A stretch of 64,000 bases of DNA, from NCBI RefSeq assembly GCF_001905385.1, contig NZ_LIPF01000006.1, forward strand, positions 124,001-188,000, read 5' to 3'. Position numbers and translations under genes: made by a program. The notes under the pieces are model-generated. The model was not told the origin of the DNA. It worked only from the letters and a program-made list of their open reading frames with translations, and searched no databases. Positions 18,573-26,785 of this stretch are shown here, one piece after another (within the stretch, counting starts at the first letter, position 1; each line of letters starts with the position of its first letter). Origin of the DNA: Streptomyces sp. CB02414 (GTDB lineage Bacteria > Actinomycetota > Actinomycetes > Streptomycetales > Streptomycetaceae).

Positions 18573-19637
18573 TCAGCGGTTGACGGCCTGGATCTCCTGG
18601 ACCACGACATCCTGGTCGGCGCCGAACTGGCCGTCGGGAAGGTCGCCTCCCTCGCCGGTCGTGCTCGTCCAGCTGATCTTCCAGGTGACGGTCGCTTGGA
18701 GTTTGTAAGAGCCGTCGCCGGATGAACGTAGGTACTTCACTCCACAGGGCGGGGTCTCGTCGGCCTTCCCCTTGGCGTAGGGCTCACCGATCTGACCGTC
18801 ACGGATCTCGCACTGGCCGGAGGCGGGGTACGTGACGGCGTCGTCCGTGCCGGGAGAGATTTCCAGCGAAACGGGCTCGGCCGTCGTCGTCGCGCTGAGG
18901 CCGAGGAGCGGGACGGACGCGGTGACGGAGACCGGTTCGAAGTCTGCGGTGTCCAGCCATGCCCAGGTCGGGAGGTTGACCTTGGTGGCGTCTGCGGGGG
19001 CGAGTTCCACTTCGGTGGAAGGGACGCGGATCTCTGCGTAGGCGAGCTGGGCAAGCGTCTCAACGTTGATGGCCTGCGGGACATCGGCCGGCGGGGCGGC
19101 CCCCTCGTCGACCCAGAAGGGCAGCTCGTCGCATTCCTGGGAGGCTGGGTCCGTTTCCCGCCCCTCGGTGATGTACGCGTCCCACCAGTAGCCCTCGCCC
19201 TCCTTTTCCTTGTTGAAGTCCTTGTAGGGCTCGCCGTTGACGAAGTGATTCTGCGTCTTCAAAGCCCATTCGGGGCTGGGAGCGCTGCTTTCCCACACCT
19301 GGCGCATCTGCGCCTCGATCTCCTTGGGCGTGTATGCCGGCGCGTAGTAGCAGGCGGGGGGCGTCCAGGACGTGGACGAGGCCGTGACCGCTCCGGTCGC
19401 CTCCCCGGCGCCGTTCTTCGAGCGGTCGAACACGATCGTTCCGCTGACCCCGGACTTGAGGGTGTCACCCTCGCGTTCTCCCGAGGCACTGGTGTCCGTC
19501 CCGGTCCCGCCGCCGAACTCTCCGCCGTTCCCCGAGCCCGTCCGGTCTGCCATCGCGGCAGGGGGCACGCCCAGCGTCAGCAGTAGGACAGTCGCCGCCA
19601 CCGTCGCGTGCCTCAGGGGTCGCTTCACTGCTGGCAT
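18573..19637 (-). CDS. Secreted protein of unknown function
   Basis: 354 residues with a clear Sec signal peptide: basic KRPLRH, hydrophobic VAATVLLLTLGVPPA, and the cleavage site AMA-DR near residue 30. The mature protein is acidic and Ser/Thr-rich with a stretch of low complexity. It has cysteine-bearing segments (PPACYYAPAYTPKEIEAQMR, QECDELPFW, GQCEIRDGQIG, PPCGVKYLR) that could form disulfides. No enzymatic motif is recognised. The ATG at 19637 overlaps the upstream lipoprotein gene by 13 bp, so they are co-transcribed. The gene leads into the frameshifted membrane-protein gene. Such secreted pairs often accompany type VII-like genes in Streptomyces; that link is inference. Confidence 0.75.
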   Translation of the reverse strand: MPAVKRPLRHATVAATVLLLTLGVPPAAMADRTGSGNGGEFGGGTGTDTSASGEREGDTLKSGVSGTIVFDRSKNGAGEATGAVTASSTSWTPPACYYAPAYTPKEIEAQMRQVWESSAPSPEWALKTQNHFVNGEPYKDFNKEKEGEGYWWDAYITEGRETDPASQECDELPFWVDEGAAPPADVPQAINVETLAQLAYAEIRVPSTEVELAPADATKVNLPTWAWLDTADFEPVSVTASVPLLGLSATTTAEPVSLEISPGTDDAVTYPASGQCEIRDGQIGEPYAKGKADETPPCGVKYLRSSGDGSYKLQATVTWKISWTSTTGEGGDLPDGQFGADQDVVVQEIQAVNR

Positions 19638-20281
19638 GCCGAGGCTCCCCGAGTCGCAACGAGCTTCGTCGTCTCCCAGACGCCGTCATCGTTGAGACGC
19701 AGTTGCCCGGTGTAGGCGACATAGCTGTTCTCGGAGGCGATGGTCCTTTTGACCTCGCCAGTCTTGATGACCTTGTCATACGCCTTGGACTCGTCCGCGC
19801 AATAGCCGATCGCCGCAGAATCCTCGGAGTTCACCTCCACCTTGCGGTCGTAGTAACGCACAGTTCCGGTGATGGCCAGGCCGCCGTCCACGTATCCCTT
19901 GACCCAGTCGTGCGCCGCCGCAGCCGCTTCGCCTTCGGTGTAGAACTCGAGCGCCGGCAATTCAGGGTCGCCGGCGACGATGGCTGCGTCCATGGCTTTC
20001 ACGAATTCCGCGTTATCGCGTAGTACCGCGTCCTTCGCGGCGTCACCGGTCTTCTCCGGCGTGAAGACGTCCTTGACGTCCGGCGGCAGGGTGATCTTCG
20101 GGCGTCCGACAGAACCCGACGCACTCGGCGAAGCTGAGGCCGAAGCTGCACCACCCGTATCCGCCCCCGCGATCTTGTCGTTGCCCTCGGAATTCTCCTC
20201 ACCGCCCCCACAGGCGGACAGCGACAGAGCTGCGACGGCGGTCAACGCGGCAGCGGCGAGCAGGGTGGGGCGGCGGTTCAC
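19625..20281 (-). CDS. Lipoprotein of unknown function
   Basis: 218 residues. The signal ends in a lipobox, LSLSAC-GGG, so the mature protein is anchored to the outer face of the membrane through Cys 24. A Ser/Ala/Pro linker of about 30 residues follows. The folded domain (about residues 70-218) contains EFVKAMDAAIVAGD, HDWVKGYVDGGLAITGTVRYYD and a final GVWETTKLVATRG. It resembles small NTF2-like or DUF-type extracellular domains. It is the first gene of a run with the secreted protein and the broken membrane protein. The 118 bp upstream to galK holds no gene. Confidence 0.78.
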   Translation of the reverse strand: MNRRPTLLAAAALTAVAALSLSACGGGEENSEGNDKIAGADTGGAASASASPSASGSVGRPKITLPPDVKDVFTPEKTGDAAKDAVLRDNAEFVKAMDAAIVAGDPELPALEFYTEGEAAAAAHDWVKGYVDGGLAITGTVRYYDRKVEVNSEDSAAIGYCADESKAYDKVIKTGEVKRTIASENSYVAYTGQLRLNDDGVWETTKLVATRGASACQQ

Positions 20282-20399
20282 GGATGGCTCCCGGTGGGGC
20301 GAGGGTTCTCACGAGTGAGGCAACGCTATCGACCGGGCCTGGTGAGGGGGTAGTTGGGTTTGCGTCAGCACCGCCTTGCCGAGGACTGCCCCGAGGGCG

Positions 20400-21563
20400 T
20401 CACCCCACCCGCCGCGCCCCCGCCGAAGGCACCGCCTCGAACACCCGCGGCGCGGTGAAGCCCGCTGCCGCGAAGGCCTCCTCCACCGCCTTCGTGATGG
20501 CGTCCACGTCGGAGACGTCGGCCAGGACGATCGCCGAGCCGCCGAAGCCGCCGCCGGTCATGCGGGCGCCGAGGGCGCCGGAGGCGAGGGCCGTGTCGAC
20601 GACGAGGTCCAGTTCGGGGCAGGAGATGCGGAAGTCGTCCCGCAGGGAGGTGTGGCCCTCGACGAGGACGGGGCCGATGGCGCGGGTGTCGCCGGATTCG
20701 AGGAGGGCCACCACCCGCTCGACGCGCTCGTCCTCCGTGACGACGTGCCGGACCAGGCGGCGGACCTCCTCGTCGTCGGCCAGGCGCTCCAGCGCCGCGT
20801 CGAGTTCGGCGTACGGGACGTCCCGCAGGGCGTCGACGCCCAGCAGCGCCGCGCCCTTCTCGCAGCCGGCGCGGCGTTTGCCGTACTCGCCCTCGCTGTG
20901 GGAGTGCTTGACCTGCGTGTCCACGACGAGGAGGCGCATGCCCTCGGCCGCGAGGTCGAAGGGGATCTGGCGCTGGGAGAGGTCGCGGGTGTCGAGGAAG
21001 AGGGCGTGGCCCGCCTCGCAGCAGGCGGAGGCGGTCTGGTCCATGATGCCGACGGGGGCGCCGACGTAGACGTTCTCCGCGCGCTGGCACAGGCGGGCGA
21101 GCTGCCAGCCGCGCAGGCCGAGGGAGTAGAGGTCGTTGAGGGCGAGGGCGACCACTACTTCCAGGGCCGCCGAGGAGGACAGGCCCGCGCCGGACGGGAC
21201 CGTGGAGGCGAGGTGGATGTCGGCGCCGGTCAGTTCGTGGCCGGCCTCGCGCAGTGCCCAGACCACGCCCGAGGGGTACGCGGTCCAGGACTTGTCCGAC
21301 TCGGGGGCCAGGTCGGCCACGCGCAGCTCGGCGACACCGGCGTCGATGTCGGCCGAGTGCAGGCGCAGGAGTCCGTCGTCCCGGCGGGAGACGGCCGCGA
21401 CCGCGGTGTGCGGCAGGGCGAAGGGCATGACGAAGCCGTCGTTGTAGTCGGTGTGTTCGCCGATGAGGTTGACGCGGCCGGGGGCCGCCCAGATCCCCTC
21501 CGGCTCCGCGCCGTACAGCTCGCGGAACCGCTCGCCGACGGCCTTCACCACTGCCTCGCCCAT
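20400..21563 (-). CDS. galK: Galactokinase
   Basis: A 387-residue GHMP kinase that phosphorylates galactose at C1, the first step of the Leloir pathway. Signatures present: APGRVNLIGEHTDYNDG (galactokinase motif, about residues 24-40), the ATP loop STVPSGAGLSSSAALEV, and the third motif GARMTGGGFGGSAIVL near the C-terminus. The catalytic Asp is in GIMDQTASACC. The start ATG 21563 was chosen over the longer open frame from 21620 because similarity begins there. Last gene of galT-galE-galK, 20 bp after galE. Confidence 0.97.
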   Translation of the reverse strand: MGEAVVKAVGERFRELYGAEPEGIWAAPGRVNLIGEHTDYNDGFVMPFALPHTAVAAVSRRDDGLLRLHSADIDAGVAELRVADLAPESDKSWTAYPSGVVWALREAGHELTGADIHLASTVPSGAGLSSSAALEVVVALALNDLYSLGLRGWQLARLCQRAENVYVGAPVGIMDQTASACCEAGHALFLDTRDLSQRQIPFDLAAEGMRLLVVDTQVKHSHSEGEYGKRRAGCEKGAALLGVDALRDVPYAELDAALERLADDEEVRRLVRHVVTEDERVERVVALLESGDTRAIGPVLVEGHTSLRDDFRISCPELDLVVDTALASGALGARMTGGGFGGSAIVLADVSDVDAITKAVEEAFAAAGFTAPRVFEAVPSAGARRVG

Positions 21564-21583
21564 GCCCTGCCCCTCGCTCTTCC

Positions 21584-22552
21584 CTAGTCCTGGCCCGCGC
21601 GCCGCTGCGCGAACTCCCACGCGTCCGCCACGATGCCCGCGAGGTCCGCGCGGGACGGGTTCCAGCCCAGCTTCTCCTTGGCGGTGTCCGCCGACGCGAC
21701 CAGGACCGCCGGGTCGCCGCCCCGGCGCGGTGCCACGACCTCGGGGATCGGGTGGCCCGTCACCCGGCGCACGGTCTCGACGACCTCGCGGACGGAGAAG
21801 CCGTTGCCGTTGCCCAGGTTGCAGATGAGGTGCTCGCCCGGGACGGCGGCCGTCACCGCCAGCAGGTGGGCCTCGGCCAGGTCGGCGACGTGGATGTAGT
21901 CGCGCACGCAGGTGCCGTCCGGCGTCGGGTAGTCGTCGCCGAAGACGGAGATGGCGTCGCGGCGGCCCTGCGCCACCTGGAGGACCAGCGGGATCAGGTG
22001 CGACTCGGGGTCGTGGCGCTCGCCGTACTGGCCGTAGGCGCCCGCGACGTTGAAGTAGCGCAGCGACACCGCGCCCAGGCCATGGGCCGCCGCCTCACCG
22101 CTGATCATGTGGTCGACGGCGAGCTTGGAGGCGCCGTACGGGTTCGTGGGCTTCGTCGGCGCGGTCTCGACGATCGGGACCTGCTCCGGCTCGCCGTACG
22201 TCGCGGCCGTGGAGGAGAAGACGAGGCGGCGGACGCCCGCCGTGCGCATGGCCTCCAGCAGGGCCATGGTGCCGCCGACGTTGTTGTCCCAGTACTTCTC
22301 GGGCTTCACGACGGACTCGCCGACCTGGGAGAAGGCGGCGAAGTGCAGCACGCCGTCGAACGAGGCGTCCAGCCACTTCGCGGCGTCGCGGATGTCCCCC
22401 TCGATGAAGGTGGCACCCGACGGCACGCCCTCCCGGAAGCCCGTGGACAGGTTGTCGAGGACGACGACCTCGTGGCCCGCCTCCAGCAGATGCTGGGCGA
22501 CCACGCTGCCGACATAGCCGGCCCCGCCCGTCACCAGGTACTTCCCGCTCAT
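21584..22552 (-). CDS. galE: UDP-glucose 4-epimerase
   Basis: A 322-residue extended SDR enzyme that interconverts UDP-galactose and UDP-glucose. The NAD-binding motif is VTGGAGYVGSVVAQHLLEAG. The catalytic Ser/Tyr/Lys set is seen in FSSTAATYGEP and NPYGASKLAVDHM. YFNVAGAYGQYGERHDPESHLIPLVL is the epimerase substrate segment. The start ATG 22552 overlaps the galT stop (ATGA), so translation is coupled. Middle gene of the gal operon. Confidence 0.97.
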   Translation of the reverse strand: MSGKYLVTGGAGYVGSVVAQHLLEAGHEVVVLDNLSTGFREGVPSGATFIEGDIRDAAKWLDASFDGVLHFAAFSQVGESVVKPEKYWDNNVGGTMALLEAMRTAGVRRLVFSSTAATYGEPEQVPIVETAPTKPTNPYGASKLAVDHMISGEAAAHGLGAVSLRYFNVAGAYGQYGERHDPESHLIPLVLQVAQGRRDAISVFGDDYPTPDGTCVRDYIHVADLAEAHLLAVTAAVPGEHLICNLGNGNGFSVREVVETVRRVTGHPIPEVVAPRRGGDPAVLVASADTAKEKLGWNPSRADLAGIVADAWEFAQRRAGQD

Positions 22553-23610
22553 GAACTCGCTACCTCTCGCAGTCGCTCGGCCGCGCGCTCCGGAGGCACG
22601 TCGTTGATGAACACGTCCATGCCGGACTCGGAGCCCGCGAGGAACTTCAGCTTGCCGGACGTACGGCGGATAGTGAAAAGTTCCAGGTGGAGCGCGAAGT
22701 CGTCCCGCGTCACACCCTCGAAGTCCTCCAGCTGTCCGAACGGGGCCTGGTGCCAGGCCGCGATGTACGGCGTCGAGGGCTCACCCTCCCCGAAGATCCG
22801 GTCGAAGCGCCTCAAGAGTTCCAGATAGACCTGTGGGAACTCCGTGCGGGCCGCCTCGTCGAGCCCGAGCAGGTCGGGCACCCGCCGCTTGGGGTAGAGG
22901 TGCACCTCGTAGGGCCAGTGCGCGGAGTACGGCACGAAGGCCGCCCAGTGTTCGCCCTCCAGGACGACCCGCTCACCGGCCAGCTCCTCCTCCAGTACGG
23001 CGTCGAAGAGGTTCTCGCCGCCGGTGGCTTCCTTGTGGGCGGCGAGCGAACGGAGCATCTGCGCGGTGCGGGGTGTGGTGAAGGGGTAGGCGTAGATCTG
23101 GCCGTGCGGGTGACCCAGCGTCACCCCGATCTCGGCGCCCCGGTTCTCGAAGCAGAAGACCTGTTCCACGGAGGGCAGATGCGACAGCTCCGAGGTGCGG
23201 TCGGTCCAGGCGTCGAGGACGAGCCGGGCCTGCTCCTCGCTCAGGCCGGCGAAGGAGGCGTTGTGGTCGGAGGTGAAGCAGACGACCTCGCAGCGGCCGG
23301 AGTCGCCGGCCAGCGAGGGGAAGCGGTTCTCGAAGACCACCACGTCGTACGACGAGTCCGGGATCTCGCTCAGCCGCTCCCCGTGCGACGGGCACAGCGG
23401 GCACTGGTCGGCGGGCGGGTGGTAGGTGCGGCCCTGGCGGTGCGAGGCGATGGCGACCGAGTCGCCGAGCAGCGGGTCGCGGCGGACCTCGGAGGTGGTG
23501 ACGGTCCGCTCCAGCGGGCGCCGGTCCACGGCGCCGCGCACCGCGTCGTCGTGCAGGTCGTAGTAGACGAGCTCGCGACCGTCGGCCAGCCGGGTCGAGG
23601 TCTTCTTCAC
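22549..23610 (-). CDS. galT: Galactose-1-phosphate uridylyltransferase
   Basis: 353 residues. The enzyme transfers UMP from UDP-glucose to galactose 1-phosphate. Motifs: CPLCPSHGERLSE (zinc site), VFENRFPSL, the active-site GHPHGQIYAYPFTTPR with its HPH nucleophile, and HWPYEVHLYPKRRVPDL. The start is GTG 23610, with GGAGGAG 8 bases upstream. The open frame extends further but has no similarity. First gene of the operon. Upstream is an AT-rich stretch with repeated operator-like elements, shared with the divergent symporter gene. Confidence 0.96.
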   Translation of the reverse strand: MKKTSTRLADGRELVYYDLHDDAVRGAVDRRPLERTVTTSEVRRDPLLGDSVAIASHRQGRTYHPPADQCPLCPSHGERLSEIPDSSYDVVVFENRFPSLAGDSGRCEVVCFTSDHNASFAGLSEEQARLVLDAWTDRTSELSHLPSVEQVFCFENRGAEIGVTLGHPHGQIYAYPFTTPRTAQMLRSLAAHKEATGGENLFDAVLEEELAGERVVLEGEHWAAFVPYSAHWPYEVHLYPKRRVPDLLGLDEAARTEFPQVYLELLRRFDRIFGEGEPSTPYIAAWHQAPFGQLEDFEGVTRDDFALHLELFTIRRTSGKLKFLAGSESGMDVFINDVPPERAAERLREVASS

Positions 23611-23646
23611 AGCCGCACTCCTCCGTACCCACACCCAATCATCCAA

Positions 23647-23704
23647 CACAATCAAACATAACACTTCACAACCCACCAGCACCCCCGATCATCACGATCA
23701 AACA
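23647..23704 (-). promoter_or_regulatory. Operator-like repeats upstream of galT
   Basis: Read on the minus strand, TGTTTGATYGTG occurs twice (23693-23704 with C, 23647-23658 with T). Each is followed by a related GATgATxGGG-type stretch. The centres are 46 bp apart in an unusually AT-rich 90-bp stretch. Repeated TTTGAT elements are typical of DeoR-type operators, so carbon-source repression of the gal operon is plausible. No regulator gene is adjacent. Confidence 0.45.
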
Positions 23705-23789
23705 AAGAACACCACCAAAACTGTTCATTTCCTGAACGCGGAGGCGTAGGTTCCGCTGCGGATCAGTTCGCGCAACGAAGCGAGTTCGT

Positions 23790-25469
23790 ATGCATACCCC
23801 CACATACCTAGCCGCGGAGCTTCGACTCCCCACCAACTGGCTCGACTACACGATCCTCGGGATCTACTTCGTCGTCGTGCTCGGGATCGGCTTCGCCGCC
23901 CGCCGGTCGGTCAAGACCAGCCTGGACTTCTTCCTGTCCGGCCGTTCGCTGCCCGCCTGGGTCACCGGCCTCGCCTTCGTCGCGGCCAACCTGGGCGCCA
24001 CCGAGATCCTCGGCATGGCCGCCAACAGCGCCCAGTACGGCGTCTACACGACCCACTGGTACTGGATCGGCGCCATCCCGGCGATGGTCTTCCTGGGCCT
24101 GGTGATGATGCCGTTCTACTACGGCTCCAAGGTCCGCTCGGTCCCGGAGTTCCTGCTCCTGCGCTTCGACAGGTCCTCACACCTGCTGAGTTCGATCCTG
24201 TTCGCCGTCGCGGCCATCCTGATCGCCGGCGTGAACCTCTACGCCCTCGCGATCGTCGTCGAGGCACTGCTGGGCTGGCCGCAGTGGGTGGCCATCGTGG
24301 TCGCCGGCTTCTTCGTCCTCGCCTACATCACCCTCGGCGGCCTCTCCTCGGCCATCTACAACGAGGTCCTCCAGTTCTTCGTGATCCTGGCCGGCCTCAT
24401 CCCGATCACGATCCTGGGCCTGAAGAAGGTCGGCGGCTGGGACGGCCTGTCCGACTCCCTCACCCAGTCCCGCGGCGGCGACTTCATGACCGCCTGGGGC
24501 GGCACGGGCATCGGCAGCGACAACCCGCTGGGCGCCAACTGGCTGACCATCGTCCTCGGCCTCGGCTTCGTGCTCTCCTTCGGCTACTGGACGACGAACT
24601 TCGCCGAGGTGCAGCGCGCCCTGTCCGCGAAGAACCTCTCGGCGGCCCAGCGCACCCCGCTCATCGCCGCCTTCCCGAAGATCTTCATCGTCTTCGTCGT
24701 CATGATCCCGGGCCTGGTCGCCGCGGTCCTCGTCCCGAGGATCGGCACGCCCGGCTCGGACCTCCAGTACAACGACGCGATCCCGTACCTGATGCAGCAA
24801 CTGCTGCCCAACGGCGTCCTCGGCATCGCGGTCACCGGCCTCCTGGCCGCCTTCATGGCCGGCATGGCGGCGAACGTGTCCTCCTTCAACACGGTCTTCA
24901 CCACGGACATCTGGGCGCGTTACGTGGTGAAGGACCGGGAGGACGACTACTACGTGCGCTTCGGCCGCCTGATCACGGTGATCGGCGTCCTGGCCTCCAT
25001 CGGCACGGCGTTCCTGGCCTCGTCGTTCTCCAACATCATGAGCTACCTCCAGACGCTCTTCTCCTTCTTCAACGTGCCGATGTTCGTGGTCTTCATCATC
25101 GGCATGTTCTGGAAGCGGGCGTCCATGAAGTCCGGCTTCTGGGGCCTGATCGCGGGCACCACGGCCGCGATGGTGAACTACTTCGTCATCTACAAGCAGG
25201 GCATCATCGACATCCCCTCCGACCAGGGCGCCAACTTCGTCTCCGCGATCGCGGGCTTCGTGGCCGGCGCGGTGGTCATGGTCGCGGTGTCCCTGTTCAC
25301 CGCGCCGAAGCCGGCCGCCGAGCTTCAGGGCCTCGTCTACGGCACCGTCTCCCCCGGCATGTCCGAGGCGCCCGCCAAGGGCGACGACGCGTGGTACCGC
25401 AAGCCGGCGCTGCTGGGCTGGGGTGCGGTCGTGCTGGCCGCCGCCTGCTACATCCCGTTCTCGTTCTGA
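23790..25469 (+). CDS. Sodium:solute symporter (SSS family), probable galactose/sugar importer
   Basis: A 559-residue polytopic membrane protein with about 14 predicted helices. SSS-family features include the N-terminal YFVVVLGIGFAARRSVKTSL, FFLSGRSLPAWVTGLAFVAA and NLGATEILGMAANSAQYGVY. Later come PFYYGSKVRSVPEFLLLRFD and AFMAGMAANVSSFNTVFTTD, which contributes the sodium site. The resemblance to SGLT-type sugar carriers and the divergent gal operon suggest galactose uptake; the substrate is an inference. ATG 23790 has no strong ribosome site. The downstream 104-residue gene follows after 21 bp. Confidence 0.9.
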   Translation: MHTPTYLAAELRLPTNWLDYTILGIYFVVVLGIGFAARRSVKTSLDFFLSGRSLPAWVTGLAFVAANLGATEILGMAANSAQYGVYTTHWYWIGAIPAMVFLGLVMMPFYYGSKVRSVPEFLLLRFDRSSHLLSSILFAVAAILIAGVNLYALAIVVEALLGWPQWVAIVVAGFFVLAYITLGGLSSAIYNEVLQFFVILAGLIPITILGLKKVGGWDGLSDSLTQSRGGDFMTAWGGTGIGSDNPLGANWLTIVLGLGFVLSFGYWTTNFAEVQRALSAKNLSAAQRTPLIAAFPKIFIVFVVMIPGLVAAVLVPRIGTPGSDLQYNDAIPYLMQQLLPNGVLGIAVTGLLAAFMAGMAANVSSFNTVFTTDIWARYVVKDREDDYYVRFGRLITVIGVLASIGTAFLASSFSNIMSYLQTLFSFFNVPMFVVFIIGMFWKRASMKSGFWGLIAGTTAAMVNYFVIYKQGIIDIPSDQGANFVSAIAGFVAGAVVMVAVSLFTAPKPAAELQGLVYGTVSPGMSEAPAKGDDAWYRKPALLGWGAVVLAAACYIPFSF

Positions 25470-25490
25470 TCGCGGGAGGATTGAGAGAGC

Positions 25491-25805
25491 ATGTCCGATT
25501 TCGACTCCTACTCCGACAAGAACGTCCAGGACGAGGTTTCCGAGCTGGAGACCAAGTCCGTGACGGCCGCGCGGCTGTTCGACATCCGGCGGATCATCGG
25601 CGGGCTGTTCGTGGTCTACGGCGTCATCGTGACGATCGCGGGCTTCGTGGCGTCCGACGACGAGATCGACAAGGCGCAGGGGGTGAACATCAACCTGTGG
25701 ACCGGGCTGGGAATGCTGGTGCTGGGGCTGTTCTTCCTGGCGTGGCTGAAGCTACGGCCCACGGCTCCGCCTACGCCGCCGCTGGAGGAGACCGCCGAGA
25801 AGTGA
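25491..25805 (+). CDS. Small membrane protein, partner of the symporter
   Basis: 104 residues with an acidic N-terminus (DFDSYSDKNVQDEVSELETK), then two hydrophobic helices. The first is GGLFVVYGVIVTIAGFV, and the second is GLGMLVLGLFFLAWL. They are separated by a short polar loop DDEIDKAQGVNINLW. ATG 25491 is preceded by GGGAGG. It is placed right after the SSS symporter with 21 bp spacing, so it is probably co-expressed and may be an accessory subunit. No enzymatic motif is seen. Small two-helix proteins beside solute symporters are common in actinobacteria, but the role is unknown. Confidence 0.85.
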   Translation: MSDFDSYSDKNVQDEVSELETKSVTAARLFDIRRIIGGLFVVYGVIVTIAGFVASDDEIDKAQGVNINLWTGLGMLVLGLFFLAWLKLRPTAPPTPPLEETAEK

Positions 25806-25912
25806 CGCCGGTCCCGTGAACGCCGGTCCCTGACCGGCGTTCACGGGCGGGGACGGGTGCGCAGCCCGGCGTGGCGGGGTGCCGCTGCTCCCACCCGCCG
25901 CAGGCGCCCCGC

Positions 25913-26593
25913 TCAACCGCCGGAGGCAGAGGCACCGGCCCGGTCCAGCAACCCCGTCCGGGCCGCCAGCGCCGCCGCCTCCAGTCTGGAGCCCACGCCC
26001 AGCTTCATCAGCACCCGCTGCACATGCGTCCGGGCCGTGGACGGCGCGATGCCCATTCCCGCCGCGATCAGCCGGGTGTCCTCCCCGTCCGCGACCCGCA
26101 CCAGCACCTCCACCTCCCTCGGCGTGAGCATCTGCAGCAGCCGCTGCCCCTCGTCGTCGGGCTGGGTCGCCGGGTTCAGCAGCTCGCCGAACGCACCCTG
26201 CAACAACGCGGGCGCCACCGCCGCCTCCCCGGCCCGCGCCTTCATAATGGCCCGCTCGACGCCCTCTATCCGCTCGTCGTGCCGCACGTACCCCGACGCC
26301 CCCGCCGCGAACGCCGCCGCGATCCCGCGAGGGTTCGGCACGGGCCCCAGTACCAGCACGGCCACCTGCGGACGCTCCCGCTTGATGCGTACCACCGGGT
26401 CGAAGATCCCCGGCTCGGCCGGCGTCGCCGTCCCCAGCAGGCACACCTCCGGCGCCCGGCTGATCACCAGCTCCGCCGCCCCCGCCGCCGGCGCCGCCGC
26501 CGCCAGCACCCGGTGCCCCCGCAACTTCAACGCCGAGGCCAGCGCCTCGGCGAGCAATCGGTGATCGTCGACCACCATGAGCCGTACACCCAT
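25913..26593 (-). CDS. Atypical LuxR-type response regulator lacking the phospho-acceptor Asp
   Basis: 226 residues. The N-terminal half folds like a receiver: LMVVDDHRLLAEALASALKL keeps the acidic pair (D9, D10). However, the segment that should contain the phosphorylated Asp reads PEVCLLGTATPAEPG, with Gly at about position 54, and the conserved Lys is replaced (GASGYVRHD). It is therefore probably not controlled by phosphorylation. The C-terminal HTH contains LTPREVEVLVRVADGEDTRL and APSTARTHVQRVLMKLGVGS. The start is ATG 26593. It stands alone, convergent with the symporter's small partner, and downstream of no kinase. Confidence 0.85.
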   Translation of the reverse strand: MGVRLMVVDDHRLLAEALASALKLRGHRVLAAAAPAAGAAELVISRAPEVCLLGTATPAEPGIFDPVVRIKRERPQVAVLVLGPVPNPRGIAAAFAAGASGYVRHDERIEGVERAIMKARAGEAAVAPALLQGAFGELLNPATQPDDEGQRLLQMLTPREVEVLVRVADGEDTRLIAAGMGIAPSTARTHVQRVLMKLGVGSRLEAAALAARTGLLDRAGASASGG

Positions 26594-26728
26594 CGAGCAA
26601 CCCCCCAGTCACCCTCCCCAGTCCCCCGGAAGCTACACGCTAGTGCCCCCGCGCGCTGCCCCTACCGGCAAGAACCGCCCCGGATCACCGAAAATCCATG
26701 CAACACACCATGCAGCACGCCACGCGAA

Positions 26729-26762
26729 ACGGCCCCGCCCCCCGGCAAGGGGACGGGGCCGT
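26729..26762 (-). terminator. Terminator downstream of the beta-propeller gene
   Basis: ACGGCCCCGcCCCC (26729-26742) pairs with GGGGaCGGGGCCGT (26749-26762), with one mismatch and a very short loop. It lies 24 bp past the stop of the minus-strand propeller gene. Confidence 0.7.
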
Positions 26763-26785
26763 CACGGGCTACGGCGCCGCGTGTC

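Noticed and set aside
26594..26785. Small gene between the response regulator and the propeller gene
   Set aside because: The open frames there have no ribosome site and overlap a terminator hairpin.
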